64,000 bases of DNA. Source: Amycolatopsis orientalis DSM 40040 = KCTC 9412 (GTDB taxonomy: Bacteria; Actinomycetota; Actinomycetes; Mycobacteriales; Pseudonocardiaceae). The notes under the pieces are model-generated. The model was not told the origin of the DNA. It saw only the letters and a list, made by a program, of their open reading frames with translations, and made no database searches. Position 1 is the stretch's first letter. Each line of letters begins with the position of its first letter. Positions 26,713 to 35,322 of this stretch are shown piece after piece. A program made the position numbers and the translations under genes. The DNA lies in NCBI RefSeq assembly GCF_000478275.1, contig NZ_ASJB01000069.1:1-64000 (forward strand), given 5' to 3'.

Positions 26713-28017
26713 ATGTTCCAAGCCGGCACCATCGATTCCGCCGCGGTCGCGGCCATCCGGGAGGAACGCGTCGACTGGCGCTTCCGCTCGGTGGCGCCTT
26801 CGCTGTCCGGGCTCACGATCGGCGAAGCCGCCGCCCGCGGCGCGAAGCTGTTCGACGACGGCTTCCTCGGCCCGTTCGTGGTCCTCGACGAAGAGGCCGT
26901 CGAACACAACCTCCGCACGATGGCGGGCTGGTGCGCCGAACGCGGGGTCGCGCTGGCCCCGCACGGCAAGACGACGATGGCGCCGCAGCTGTTCGAGCGG
27001 CAGCTGAAGCACGGTTCCTGGGGCATCACCTGCGCGAACGCCGGACATCTGCGGATCTACCGGGCGTTCGGGGTCTCCCGAATCCTGCTGGCGAACCAGC
27101 TGCTCGACCCGTCCGGCCTGAAGTGGCTCGCCGCGGAGCTGGACTCCGACGACGACTTCGAGTTCGTCTGCTGGGTCGACTCGGTCCGCGGTGTCGAGCT
27201 GATGACCGAGGCCCTGCGTGGTGCCCGCCGCAAGGTGGACGTCCTGGTCGAACTCGGCGCCGAGGGCGGCCGCACCGGTGTCCGCGACACCGAGACCGCG
27301 CTCGCCGTCGCCGAGGCCGCGCACGCGAGCCCGGCCCTGCGGCTGCGGGGTTCCGGCGGCTACGAAGGCGCGCTTTCCCACCACACCGACGAAAAGTCGC
27401 TCCAGCTGATCAGCTCCTATGTGGACGGTCTGCGCGAACTGGTCTTCGCGTTCGCCGAAAAAGGGCTACTCGACGACGCCGGCCAGATCATCGTCACCGG
27501 TGGCGGCAGCGCCTACTTCGACCGCGTCGCCGACGAGCTCACCAAGGACTGGGGCGACCTGGACGTCCTGCCGATCCTGCGCAGCGGCGCCTACGTGACC
27601 CACGACGACGGCTTCTACCGGGTCATCTCGCCGCTCGGCGAACATCCGCGCATCGGCGGCGTCGCCTCCTTCCGTCCCGCGCTGCGCGCCTGGGCCCAGG
27701 TGACGTCGAAGCCGACGGACGAACTCGCGCTGCTCACCATCGGCAAACGCGACGCGTCCTTCGACGAAGGCATGCCCGAGCCGCGCCTGATCCGCAAGGG
27801 CGACGGGCCGCCGTCCGCGCTCGAAGGTCATTCCATCCAGAAGATGAACGACCAGCACGCCTTCCTCACGTTGCCCGCGTCGTCGCCGGTCGAGGTCGGC
27901 GACTGGATCGCGCTCGGCCTGTCGCATCCGTGCACCGTGTTCGACAAATGGCCCCTCATCCCGGTCGTCGGCCCCGACGGCGAGACCGTGCTCGATTTCG
28001 TCCGCACCCATTTCTGA
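26713..28017 (+). CDS. Fold-type III PLP deaminase (D-serine dehydratase/D-threonine aldolase-like), candidate glucosaminate deaminase
   Basis: A 434-residue enzyme of the alanine-racemase-like barrel family. Lys86 in LAPHGKTTMAP is the predicted PLP lysine. VTGGGSAYF and HPCTVFDKWP near the C-terminus look like the phosphate-binding loop and the His-x-Cys zinc site of DSD1-type D-serine dehydratases. The family acts on D-configured beta-hydroxy amino acids. D-glucosaminate fits that pattern, and its dehydration and deamination gives 2-keto-3-deoxygluconate, the substrate predicted for the divergent kinase. ATG 26713 follows GAGGTG. The substrate is inference from context. Confidence 0.75.
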   Translation: MFQAGTIDSAAVAAIREERVDWRFRSVAPSLSGLTIGEAAARGAKLFDDGFLGPFVVLDEEAVEHNLRTMAGWCAERGVALAPHGKTTMAPQLFERQLKHGSWGITCANAGHLRIYRAFGVSRILLANQLLDPSGLKWLAAELDSDDDFEFVCWVDSVRGVELMTEALRGARRKVDVLVELGAEGGRTGVRDTETALAVAEAAHASPALRLRGSGGYEGALSHHTDEKSLQLISSYVDGLRELVFAFAEKGLLDDAGQIIVTGGGSAYFDRVADELTKDWGDLDVLPILRSGAYVTHDDGFYRVISPLGEHPRIGGVASFRPALRAWAQVTSKPTDELALLTIGKRDASFDEGMPEPRLIRKGDGPPSALEGHSIQKMNDQHAFLTLPASSPVEVGDWIALGLSHPCTVFDKWPLIPVVGPDGETVLDFVRTHF

Positions 28018-28050
28018 TCCGTCCTCCACCGCCGCAGAGGAAGAATCACC

Positions 28051-29646
28051 ATGGACATCGTTGTCCGCTCCGCACTGGTCGCCGACGGCACCGGGGATCC
28101 GCTCACCAGGCACGACGTGGGCATCTCCGACGGCCGGATCGCCAGTGTCGCCGAACCCGGCTCGCTCGCGGGCCGCCGCACCATCGACGCCGACGGACTC
28201 GTGCTCGCGCCCGGGTTCATCGACATGCATTCGCATTCCGATCTCCAGCTGCTCGCGAACCCGGACCACCTCGCGAAGCTCTCGCAGGGCGTCACGACCG
28301 AGGTCCTCGGGCAGGACGGGCTCTCGTACGCGCCCGTGAACGACGACGTCCTCGCGTCGCTGCGCCAGCAGCTCGCCGGATGGAACGACGACCCGGCAGG
28401 CTTCGACTGGAACTGGCGCTCGGTCGGGGAATACCTCGACCGGCTCGACGCCGGGGTCGCGGTCAACGCCGCCTACCTGGTGCCGCAGGGCACCGTCCGG
28501 ATGCTCACCGTCGGCTGGGAAGACCGGCCCGCGACCGAGGCCGAGATGAACGCGATGAAGGAACTCATCGCGACCGGGCTGGCCGAGGGCGCCATGGGCA
28601 TGTCGTCCGGGCTCACCTACACGCCCGGCATGTACGCCACCACCGAGGAACTCGTCGAGCTGTGCCGGGTCGTCGGGGAGAACGGCGGTTTCTACAGCCC
28701 GCACCACCGCAGTTACGGCAAGGGCGCGCTGGAGGCGTTCGGCGAGATGGTCGACGTCTCCCGCCGGTCGGGCTGCCCGCTCCACCTCGCGCACGCCACG
28801 ATGAACTTCTCGGTGAACAAGGGCAGGGCACCCCAGCTGCTGGAGCTGCTCGACCAGGCGCTCGACGACGGCTGCGACATCTCGCTGGACACCTATCCCT
28901 ATCTTCCCGGCGCCACTTACCTTTCCGCGCTGCTGCCGAGCTGGTCGACCGAAGGCGGCCTCGACGCCACCCTGGCGCGGCTGTCCGATGTGGACACCCG
29001 TGAGCGGATCCGCGCCGAGATCGAGGAGACCGGCTCCGACGGCGCTCACGGGGTGCCGATCGACTGGGACGCCATCGAGATCAACGGCGTCCGGCGGGAC
29101 GAGAACTCCCACCTCGTCGGACATTCCGTCGCCGCTTCGGCCCGGCGGGCCGGGAAACCGGCCGCGGACCTGTACTTCGACGTCCTGCTCTCGGAAAAGC
29201 TCGGCACCTCCTGCCTGATGCACGTCGGGCACGAGGAGAACGTCCAGGCGATCATGCGCCACCGCACGCACACCGGTGGCAGCGACGGACTTCTCGTCGG
29301 AGCCCGGCCGCATCCCCGCGCGTGGGGCACGTTCCCGCGTTATCTCGCCCGCTACGTCCGCGAACTCGGCGTTCTCGACCTCGCCGAATGCGTCGCCCAC
29401 CTCACCGGCCGTGCCGCGAAACGCCTGCGGCTGACCGATCGGGGTCTCGTCCGCGCCGGATACGCGGCGGACCTCGTGCTGTTCGACCCGGAAACCGTCG
29501 CCGACACCGCCACGTTCGACGAACCGCGGCAGCAGGCCGCCGGTATCCCCCATGTCTTCGTCAACGGTGTCGCCGCCATCGACGATGGTCAACCGACCGG
29601 CGCCCTCGCCGGCCATTCACTGCGCAACCCCGGGAGTGTCCGATGA
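28051..29646 (+). CDS. N-acyl-D-amino-acid deacylase-type amidohydrolase
   Basis: A 531-residue metal-dependent amidohydrolase. The metal site begins with GFIDMHSHSD. QGVTTEVLGQDG, the Cys/His-bearing later barrel strands (LHLAHATMN, CLMHVGHEENV) and the C-terminal AADLVLFDP match D-aminoacylase/N-acyl-D-amino-acid deacylases. In this locus the natural substrate may be N-acetyl-D-glucosaminate (2-acetamido-2-deoxygluconate), which is formally an N-acetyl D-amino acid. Cytoplasmic: no signal peptide. The stop overlaps the permease start (ATGA). Confidence 0.82.
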   Translation: MDIVVRSALVADGTGDPLTRHDVGISDGRIASVAEPGSLAGRRTIDADGLVLAPGFIDMHSHSDLQLLANPDHLAKLSQGVTTEVLGQDGLSYAPVNDDVLASLRQQLAGWNDDPAGFDWNWRSVGEYLDRLDAGVAVNAAYLVPQGTVRMLTVGWEDRPATEAEMNAMKELIATGLAEGAMGMSSGLTYTPGMYATTEELVELCRVVGENGGFYSPHHRSYGKGALEAFGEMVDVSRRSGCPLHLAHATMNFSVNKGRAPQLLELLDQALDDGCDISLDTYPYLPGATYLSALLPSWSTEGGLDATLARLSDVDTRERIRAEIEETGSDGAHGVPIDWDAIEINGVRRDENSHLVGHSVAASARRAGKPAADLYFDVLLSEKLGTSCLMHVGHEENVQAIMRHRTHTGGSDGLLVGARPHPRAWGTFPRYLARYVRELGVLDLAECVAHLTGRAAKRLRLTDRGLVRAGYAADLVLFDPETVADTATFDEPRQQAAGIPHVFVNGVAAIDDGQPTGALAGHSLRNPGSVR

Positions 29647-31031
29647 TCGATTGGCTCCAACATTCGACGGGAGGTCTCCTGACCCTCGCCGCCGTCTCGA
29701 TCGCGGTGTTGCTGTTCCTCATCATCAAGGTCAAACTCGAGCCCTTCATCGCGCTGATCGTGGTCGGCCTGCTGACCGCGCTGGCCGCGGGACTGCCGGT
29801 CGGCCAGATCGTCGGTTCCGCGCAGAAGGCGTCGGACTCCCTGCTGGAAAAGGGGTTCGGCGGGATCCTCGGGCATATCGCCGCGATCATCGGTCTCGGC
29901 ACCATTCTCGGGTCCATTTTGGAGCGTTCCGGTGGGGCGAAGGTGCTCACCGGCGCGCTGCTGCGTGCCATCGGTGAGAAGCGGGCCCCGCTGGCGATGG
30001 GTCTCGCGGGATTCGTCTTCGGCATCCCGGTCTTCTTCGACATCGGCATCTTCGTGCTGGCACCGCTGGTCTACGTCGCCGCCAAACAGGGCGGCCGTTC
30101 GCTGGTGCTGTACGCGCTGCCGTTGCTCGCCGGTCTTTCCATCACGCACGCGTTCCTCCCGCCGCACCCCGGCCCGGTGGCCGCGGCCGGCCTGCTGCAC
30201 GTGGAACTCGGCTGGATCATCCTGATGGGCCTGGTCTGCGGTATCCCGGCGTTCCTCGTCGGCGGCGTCGCGTACTCGACCTGGATCGGCAAACGCGTCG
30301 ACGTCGAGGTCCCCGCGGAATTCCTGGTCGCCGAGGAAGAGGGCGAAAAGGAGGAGAATCCGCCGTCGCTCCGCCTGGTGCTGGCGATCATCGCGGTCCC
30401 GCTGGTGCTGATCCTCGCCGGGACCTTCGGCAGCATCTGGCTGCCCAAGAACTCCGCGCCCGCCGGTGTGGCCGCGTTCATCGGTACCCCGGCGGTGGCG
30501 CTGACGATCTCGGTACTGCTCGCGTCGTGGCTGCTGGGCCTGCGCCGCGGTCTGACGGGTAAAGACTTGAGCGAGCTTTCCGCGAAGTCGCTTCGCCCGG
30601 TCGCGATGATCCTGCTGGTGGTCGGTGCGGGCGCGTTCTTCGGTGCCGTGCTGTCCGCCACCGGTATCGGCAAGGCCGTCGCGGGATCGCTGGACAACGC
30701 CGGCCTGCCGGTCATCCTCGCCGCGTACGTGATCAGTTGCGGGATGCGGATCGCGCAGGGCTCGGCGACCGTCGCGATCGTGACCACGAGCGGCATCGTC
30801 GCGCCGACGGTGGCGACGCTGGGCTATTCCCAGATCCAGCTCGCGCTGCTGGTAGTCGCGATCTCGGCCGGGTCGATCATCGCCTCGCACGTGAACGATG
30901 GCGGGTTCTGGATCATCTCGCGGTACTTCAACATGACCGTGCCGCAGACCCTGAAAACCTGGACCATCCTGGAAACCGTCCTTTCCGTTTCCGGTTTCGG
31001 CGTGGCAGCATTGCTCATGGCAGTGGTTTAA
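29643..31031 (+). CDS. GntP-family gluconate/sugar-acid:H+ symporter
   Basis: A 462-residue membrane permease with about 12 hydrophobic spans. The family signature THAFLPPHPGPVAAAGLL is intact, and the early FGGILGHIAAIIGLGTILG and late ISAGSIIASHVNDGGFW segments are typical of GntP. It should import aldonic acids. In this operon the cargo may be glucosaminate or N-acetylglucosaminate. ATG 29643 overlaps the deacylase stop. Confidence 0.9.
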   Translation: MIDWLQHSTGGLLTLAAVSIAVLLFLIIKVKLEPFIALIVVGLLTALAAGLPVGQIVGSAQKASDSLLEKGFGGILGHIAAIIGLGTILGSILERSGGAKVLTGALLRAIGEKRAPLAMGLAGFVFGIPVFFDIGIFVLAPLVYVAAKQGGRSLVLYALPLLAGLSITHAFLPPHPGPVAAAGLLHVELGWIILMGLVCGIPAFLVGGVAYSTWIGKRVDVEVPAEFLVAEEEGEKEENPPSLRLVLAIIAVPLVLILAGTFGSIWLPKNSAPAGVAAFIGTPAVALTISVLLASWLLGLRRGLTGKDLSELSAKSLRPVAMILLVVGAGAFFGAVLSATGIGKAVAGSLDNAGLPVILAAYVISCGMRIAQGSATVAIVTTSGIVAPTVATLGYSQIQLALLVVAISAGSIIASHVNDGGFWIISRYFNMTVPQTLKTWTILETVLSVSGFGVAALLMAVV

Positions 31032-31058
31032 ACCACCCGACATCTGGGAGAAATCACG

Positions 31059-32189
31059 ATGACCGGACTCGATCGACGCACCTTCCTCGGCGCCGTCGGA
31101 GCGGCTGGACTCACCACCGTTCTCGGTTCCCAGCTCGCGAACGCTTCCGAACAGACCTGCGGACCGAAGGGAACCGGGGCCATCTACGTCAGCAGTTACA
31201 CCAGTTCCGGGCACGGGCTCGATGTCGCTCACCGGGACGCGGCGACCAACGCGCTCGTCGTCGACCGGACCATCCCGGGGATCAGCAACGCCTCCTGGTT
31301 CGACATCAGCGCCGACCGCAAGACGCTGTATGTGACCAATGAGGACGAGAACGGCCAGATCTCCGCGCTGAGCCTCACCGATCCGGCGAAACCGAAGCTC
31401 CTCAACAAGAAGTCGGCGAAGGGCAAGCACCCGACGCATCTGAGCGTCCACTCGAGCCAGAAGTACGTGCTGGCCGCGAACTACAGCAGCGGCAGCGTCG
31501 TCGTCCTGCCGATCCTCGCGGGCGGGAAACTCGGCGACGTCGTCGATCTGGCCCAGCACAAGGGCGCCGAACGTGACGCGCACGCCCATCAGGTGGTCAA
31601 CGATCCCACCGGCAAATGGGTGCTCGCGGTCGACCTCGGCGCGGATTCGGTCTACGTCTACAAACTCGACGTCGCGACCGGGAAGCTCAAGCTGAACCAG
31701 CAGCTGAAGCTCCCGTCGGGCGCGGGACCCCGTCACCTCACTTTCCATCCGAACGGCAAATACGCCTACATCCTCGGCGAACTCCGGGCCGAGGTGACCG
31801 TCGCGGCCTGGAATCCGGTCACCGGGAAGCTGACCGCCGGCCAGGTCGTCCCGGCCGTCCCGGCGGGCACGCCCGGCGCGCAGTATCCCGGCGAGATCAC
31901 CATCTCCAAGGACGGAAGGTTCGTCTACGCGTCCGTGCGCGGTTCCGACACGATCGCGTCGTTCGGCGTCGGCGAGGACGGGAAGTCCTTGAAACTACTG
32001 GGGAACGCGCCCGTCGGCGGCGTGTACCCACGGCACATCACGCTGGACCCGGCCGAGCGCTGGTTCTACGTCTCGAGCGACAAGTCCGGCACGCTCAGCT
32101 GGCTGCCGCGCGATCCCGACACCGGTCTCCCTGGCGCCGTCGCCGGGAAACTGGCGCTCGCCCAGGTCAATTCCGTCTTTTTCACCTAA
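31059..32189 (+). CDS. Exported lactonase-family beta-propeller protein
   Basis: A 376-residue seven-bladed-propeller protein of the 6-phosphogluconolactonase (lactonase) family. DRRTFLGAVGAAGLTTVLG at the N-terminus is a twin-arginine-like signal (D-R-R-T-F-L), with cleavage near ANAS. Blade sequences include AHAHQVVNDPTGKWVLAVDLGADSV (conserved H and D), GPRHLTFHPNGKYAY and YPRHITLDPAERWFYV. A secreted lactonase would open sugar lactones outside the cell, such as the delta-lactone formed on C1 oxidation of GlcNAc or chito-oligomers. The substrate is inferred. Confidence 0.82.
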   Translation: MTGLDRRTFLGAVGAAGLTTVLGSQLANASEQTCGPKGTGAIYVSSYTSSGHGLDVAHRDAATNALVVDRTIPGISNASWFDISADRKTLYVTNEDENGQISALSLTDPAKPKLLNKKSAKGKHPTHLSVHSSQKYVLAANYSSGSVVVLPILAGGKLGDVVDLAQHKGAERDAHAHQVVNDPTGKWVLAVDLGADSVYVYKLDVATGKLKLNQQLKLPSGAGPRHLTFHPNGKYAYILGELRAEVTVAAWNPVTGKLTAGQVVPAVPAGTPGAQYPGEITISKDGRFVYASVRGSDTIASFGVGEDGKSLKLLGNAPVGGVYPRHITLDPAERWFYVSSDKSGTLSWLPRDPDTGLPGAVAGKLALAQVNSVFFT

Positions 32190-32201
32190 GGAGAAACTCC
32201 C

Positions 32202-33485
32202 ATGAGAACTCGCGTCCTCATCGCGGGCCTCGCGGCGACCGGCCTCGTCGCGGGCTGCGCGCCGGCCCAGAACACCCCCGCCGCGAGCGGGGGTGACGAG
32301 AAGTCCGGCACGGTCCGGGTCTGGCTGTTCGACGAAGCCAACCGCGCGCCCAAGGAGGCCGCGGTCAAGGAGGCGATCGCCGAGTTCAAGGCGGCGCATT
32401 CCGGGGTCGAGGTCGACGTCCAGTGGATCCCGGTGGAAGGCCGCGCGGACAAGTTCTCCGGCGCCTTCAACGATCCGGCCAGCGCGCCGGACGTCGCCGA
32501 GTTCGGCAACACCGACGTCTCCAGCTACGCCGCCACCGGCGCGCTGGCCGACCTGACCGGCGATCTCTCGTCGTGGAAGGAAGGCGCCGACATCCTCCCG
32601 GCGGTACTGGAGACGGCGAAATCCGGCGGCAAGACCTACGGGCTGCCCTGGTTCACCGGCATCCGCGCGTTGTACTACCGCACGGACCTCTTCACCGAAC
32701 TCGGCCTCAAGCCGCCCGCGACGCTGGCGGAGCTGACCGAGACCGCGAGGACCATCCGCGCCAGGAAGCCGGAGCTGTACGGCATCTCCGTCGGTGGCAA
32801 GTACACCTACGCGATGTTGCCGTTCGTCTGGGCGAACGGTGGCGAGATCGCGAAGCAGGACGGCGGCAAGTGGAAGTCAACTATGGACTCCGAACAGGCC
32901 AAGGCCGGGGTGACGGCGTACGCGAACCTGCTGAAGGCGGACATCTGCCCGCCGGAGCAGTGCGCCAACCTCACCGGGACGCAGAGCATCACGGCCTTCG
33001 CCGGCGGCAAGGCGGGGATGTCGATCGGTGGCGACTTCAACCGCAAGGCCGTCGAAGCCGGTCAGGTCAAGGGGAAGTACGCGATCATCCCGATCCCGGG
33101 CACCGAGGCGGGCAAGATCGCCCCGGCGTTCGCGGGCGGCAACCTGCTCGGCGTGTTCAACGCGACCAAGCGTAAGAGTCTCGCGGTCGAGTTCACCGAA
33201 CTGCTCGGTGGCGCCAAGTACCAGGAGAAGATGTACACCGCCATGGGCAACCTGCCGACGCTCGCCAGTGTCCAGCAGAAGGTCGCCGCGAGCGACCCGT
33301 CGGTCAAGCCGTTCGTCGACACGCTCACCGCGGGCACGAAGTTCGTCCCCGCCACCGCGGCGTGGTCGAAGATCGACGCGCAGAACGTGCTGCCGACCGC
33401 GATCCAGCAGATCGCGACCGGTGGCAAGGATCCGGCGGCCGCGCTGGCCACCGCGACCGCCGAGATGAACAAGGCGTTCGGCTGA
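32202..33485 (+). CDS. Sugar ABC transporter substrate-binding lipoprotein
   Basis: A 427-residue family 1 extracellular solute-binding protein. The lipobox is VAGC at about residue 23, so the mature protein is lipid-anchored outside the membrane. The body shows the usual pattern VRVWLFDEANRAP, then VDVQWIPVEGRADKF and GIRALYYRTDLFTELGLKPP (key aromatic residues). It is followed at 4 bp by two permeases. No ATPase gene is present, so a shared MsiK-type ATPase is likely. Linked GH20 suggests chito-oligosaccharides or GlcNAc. Confidence 0.92.
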   Translation: MRTRVLIAGLAATGLVAGCAPAQNTPAASGGDEKSGTVRVWLFDEANRAPKEAAVKEAIAEFKAAHSGVEVDVQWIPVEGRADKFSGAFNDPASAPDVAEFGNTDVSSYAATGALADLTGDLSSWKEGADILPAVLETAKSGGKTYGLPWFTGIRALYYRTDLFTELGLKPPATLAELTETARTIRARKPELYGISVGGKYTYAMLPFVWANGGEIAKQDGGKWKSTMDSEQAKAGVTAYANLLKADICPPEQCANLTGTQSITAFAGGKAGMSIGGDFNRKAVEAGQVKGKYAIIPIPGTEAGKIAPAFAGGNLLGVFNATKRKSLAVEFTELLGGAKYQEKMYTAMGNLPTLASVQQKVAASDPSVKPFVDTLTAGTKFVPATAAWSKIDAQNVLPTAIQQIATGGKDPAAALATATAEMNKAFG

Positions 33486-33489
33486 TCCC

Positions 33490-34449
33490 ATGGTGATCAA
33501 GGAAATCCCGCGCACCGCGGCCTCGCCCGCCCCGGCCCGGCGGTCACCCCGCCGTCGCCGGGACGGGCGGGCCGCGCTGCTCTACCTGGCACCCGGCGGC
33601 ATCCTGCTGCTGGCGATGCTGGTCTACCCGATCTACCAGCTCGTCCTGATCTCGTTCTACGACTACGGCCAGCCGCAGGCCGTCGGCAACGCTCCGCTGG
33701 TGTTCCTCGGCTTCGGCAACTACGTCGAACTGCTGGAGAACGTCCAGTTCTGGGAAGTGCTGGCCAAGACCCTCGGTTTCACCGCGGTCTGCGTCATCGG
33801 CAGTCTCGCGCTCGGGACGGGGCTCGCCGTGCTGGCGACCCGGGTCCGGGCCTGGGCGCGGGTCCCGCTGTTCCTGGCGGCGCTGGCCGCGTGGGCGACA
33901 CCGGCGATGGCGGGCTCGTACGTCTGGCTGTTCCTGTTCGACGCCGACTTCGGCCTGGTCAACGAGGTGCTTTCGGGCCTCGGGTTCACCGGCATGGCGA
34001 ACCACTCGTGGACCTTCGACACCTACAGCACGTTCGGCCTGGTGGCCGCCGAGGTCATCTGGTGCTCGTTCCCGTTCGTCATGGTGACGATGTACGCGGG
34101 GCTCAAGGGCGTGCCGGAGGAGGTCATCGAGGCCGCGTACCTCGACGGCGCGTCGACCTGGCGCACCACCTGGTCGATCACCCTGCCGATGGTGCGGCCG
34201 CTGCTGACCATCGCCACGATCCAGTCGATCATCTGGGACTTCAAGATCTTCACCCAGATCTACGTGATGACCAACGGCGGCGGCGTGGCCGGGCGCAACC
34301 TCGTGCTCAACGTCTTCGCCTATCAACAGGCCTTCGCCGGACAGGAATACGGTCTCGGCGCGGCACTCGGAGTCGTGATGACCTTGCTGCTGCTGTCCAT
34401 CACCGGGTTGTACGTCCGGTCGCAACGCCGGAGCGCGGGATGGGTGTGA
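33490..34449 (+). CDS. Sugar ABC transporter permease (MalF type)
   Basis: A 319-residue inner-membrane permease with six transmembrane spans. The EAA loop reads EEVIEAAYLDGASTWRTTWSITLP (key E-A-A...G motif). A basic Arg/Pro-rich cytoplasmic N-terminus precedes the first span. It pairs with the next permease, whose start overlaps its end by 10 bp. Confidence 0.93.
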   Translation: MVIKEIPRTAASPAPARRSPRRRRDGRAALLYLAPGGILLLAMLVYPIYQLVLISFYDYGQPQAVGNAPLVFLGFGNYVELLENVQFWEVLAKTLGFTAVCVIGSLALGTGLAVLATRVRAWARVPLFLAALAAWATPAMAGSYVWLFLFDADFGLVNEVLSGLGFTGMANHSWTFDTYSTFGLVAAEVIWCSFPFVMVTMYAGLKGVPEEVIEAAYLDGASTWRTTWSITLPMVRPLLTIATIQSIIWDFKIFTQIYVMTNGGGVAGRNLVLNVFAYQQAFAGQEYGLGAALGVVMTLLLLSITGLYVRSQRRSAGWV

Positions 34450-35321
34450 TCACGGCTCCCGCCCGGAGCGCCCGCCGGGTCAAACGGCCCGGCAGGCTGA
34501 TCGCCGAGATCATCTGCGTGGTGATCGCGGGGATGGTCGCGTTCCCGGTGTACTGGATGGTGCTTTCGGCGTTCAAACCCACCGGGCAGATCCAGGCGGA
34601 GAACCCGCGCCCCTGGACGCTCACGCCGACGCTGGAGCATTTCGAACGGGTGCTCAGCGGCGAGGGCTTCGCGATGTTCTTCCTGAACAGCGTGATCGTG
34701 GCGGTCGTGGTGGTGGCGTTGTCGCTGCTGCTGTCATTCCTCTCGGCGGTGGCGCTGACCCGGTTCAACTTCAAGGGCAAGACCGTCCTGCTGGTGATGG
34801 TGCTGGTGGCCCAGATGGTGCCGGTGGAGGCGCTGACCATCCCGCTGTTCTTCCTGATGCGCTCGGTCGGCGACGTCGCTCCGGCGTTCGGCACCAACCA
34901 CCTCGGCTCGCTGATCCTGGTGCACCTGGCGTTCAGCCTGCCGTTCGCGATCTGGATGTTGCGCGGCTTCGTCGCCGCGGTGCCGCAGGAACTGGAAGAG
35001 GCGTCGAAGATCGACGGGGCGAGCCGCATGCGGTTCACCTGGCAGATCCTCTTCCCGCTGGTGGCACCCGGGCTGGTGGCGATCAGTGTGCTGGCGTTCA
35101 TCCACGCCTGGAACGACTTCCTGTTCGCCAAGACGTTCATCATCTCCAACACCGAGAATCAGACGCTCCCGCTGGCGATTCTCGTGTTCTTCAAACCGGA
35201 GGACACCGACTGGGGCGCGGTGATGGCGGGTTCGACCCTGATGACCATCCCCGTGCTGGTGTTCTTCATCCTTGTCCAACGACGACTCGTGTCCGTCATG
35301 GGCGGCGCGGTGAAGGGCTGA
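34440..35321 (+). CDS. Sugar ABC transporter permease (MalG type)
   Basis: A 293-residue permease with six spans and the EAA loop QELEEASKIDGASRMRFTWQ. ATG 34440 (MGVITAPARS) overlaps the upstream permease stop; GTG 34444 is out of frame. It ends 2 bp before the GH20 gene, so uptake and hydrolysis genes form one transcript. Confidence 0.93.
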   Translation: MGVITAPARSARRVKRPGRLIAEIICVVIAGMVAFPVYWMVLSAFKPTGQIQAENPRPWTLTPTLEHFERVLSGEGFAMFFLNSVIVAVVVVALSLLLSFLSAVALTRFNFKGKTVLLVMVLVAQMVPVEALTIPLFFLMRSVGDVAPAFGTNHLGSLILVHLAFSLPFAIWMLRGFVAAVPQELEEASKIDGASRMRFTWQILFPLVAPGLVAISVLAFIHAWNDFLFAKTFIISNTENQTLPLAILVFFKPEDTDWGAVMAGSTLMTIPVLVFFILVQRRLVSVMGGAVKG

Positions 35322-35322
35322 C

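Noticed and set aside
25920..29003. 1027-codon plus-strand frame
   Set aside because: Out-of-frame shadow of the kinase, deaminase and deacylase genes; composition is Arg/Pro/Gly-rich without family patterns.
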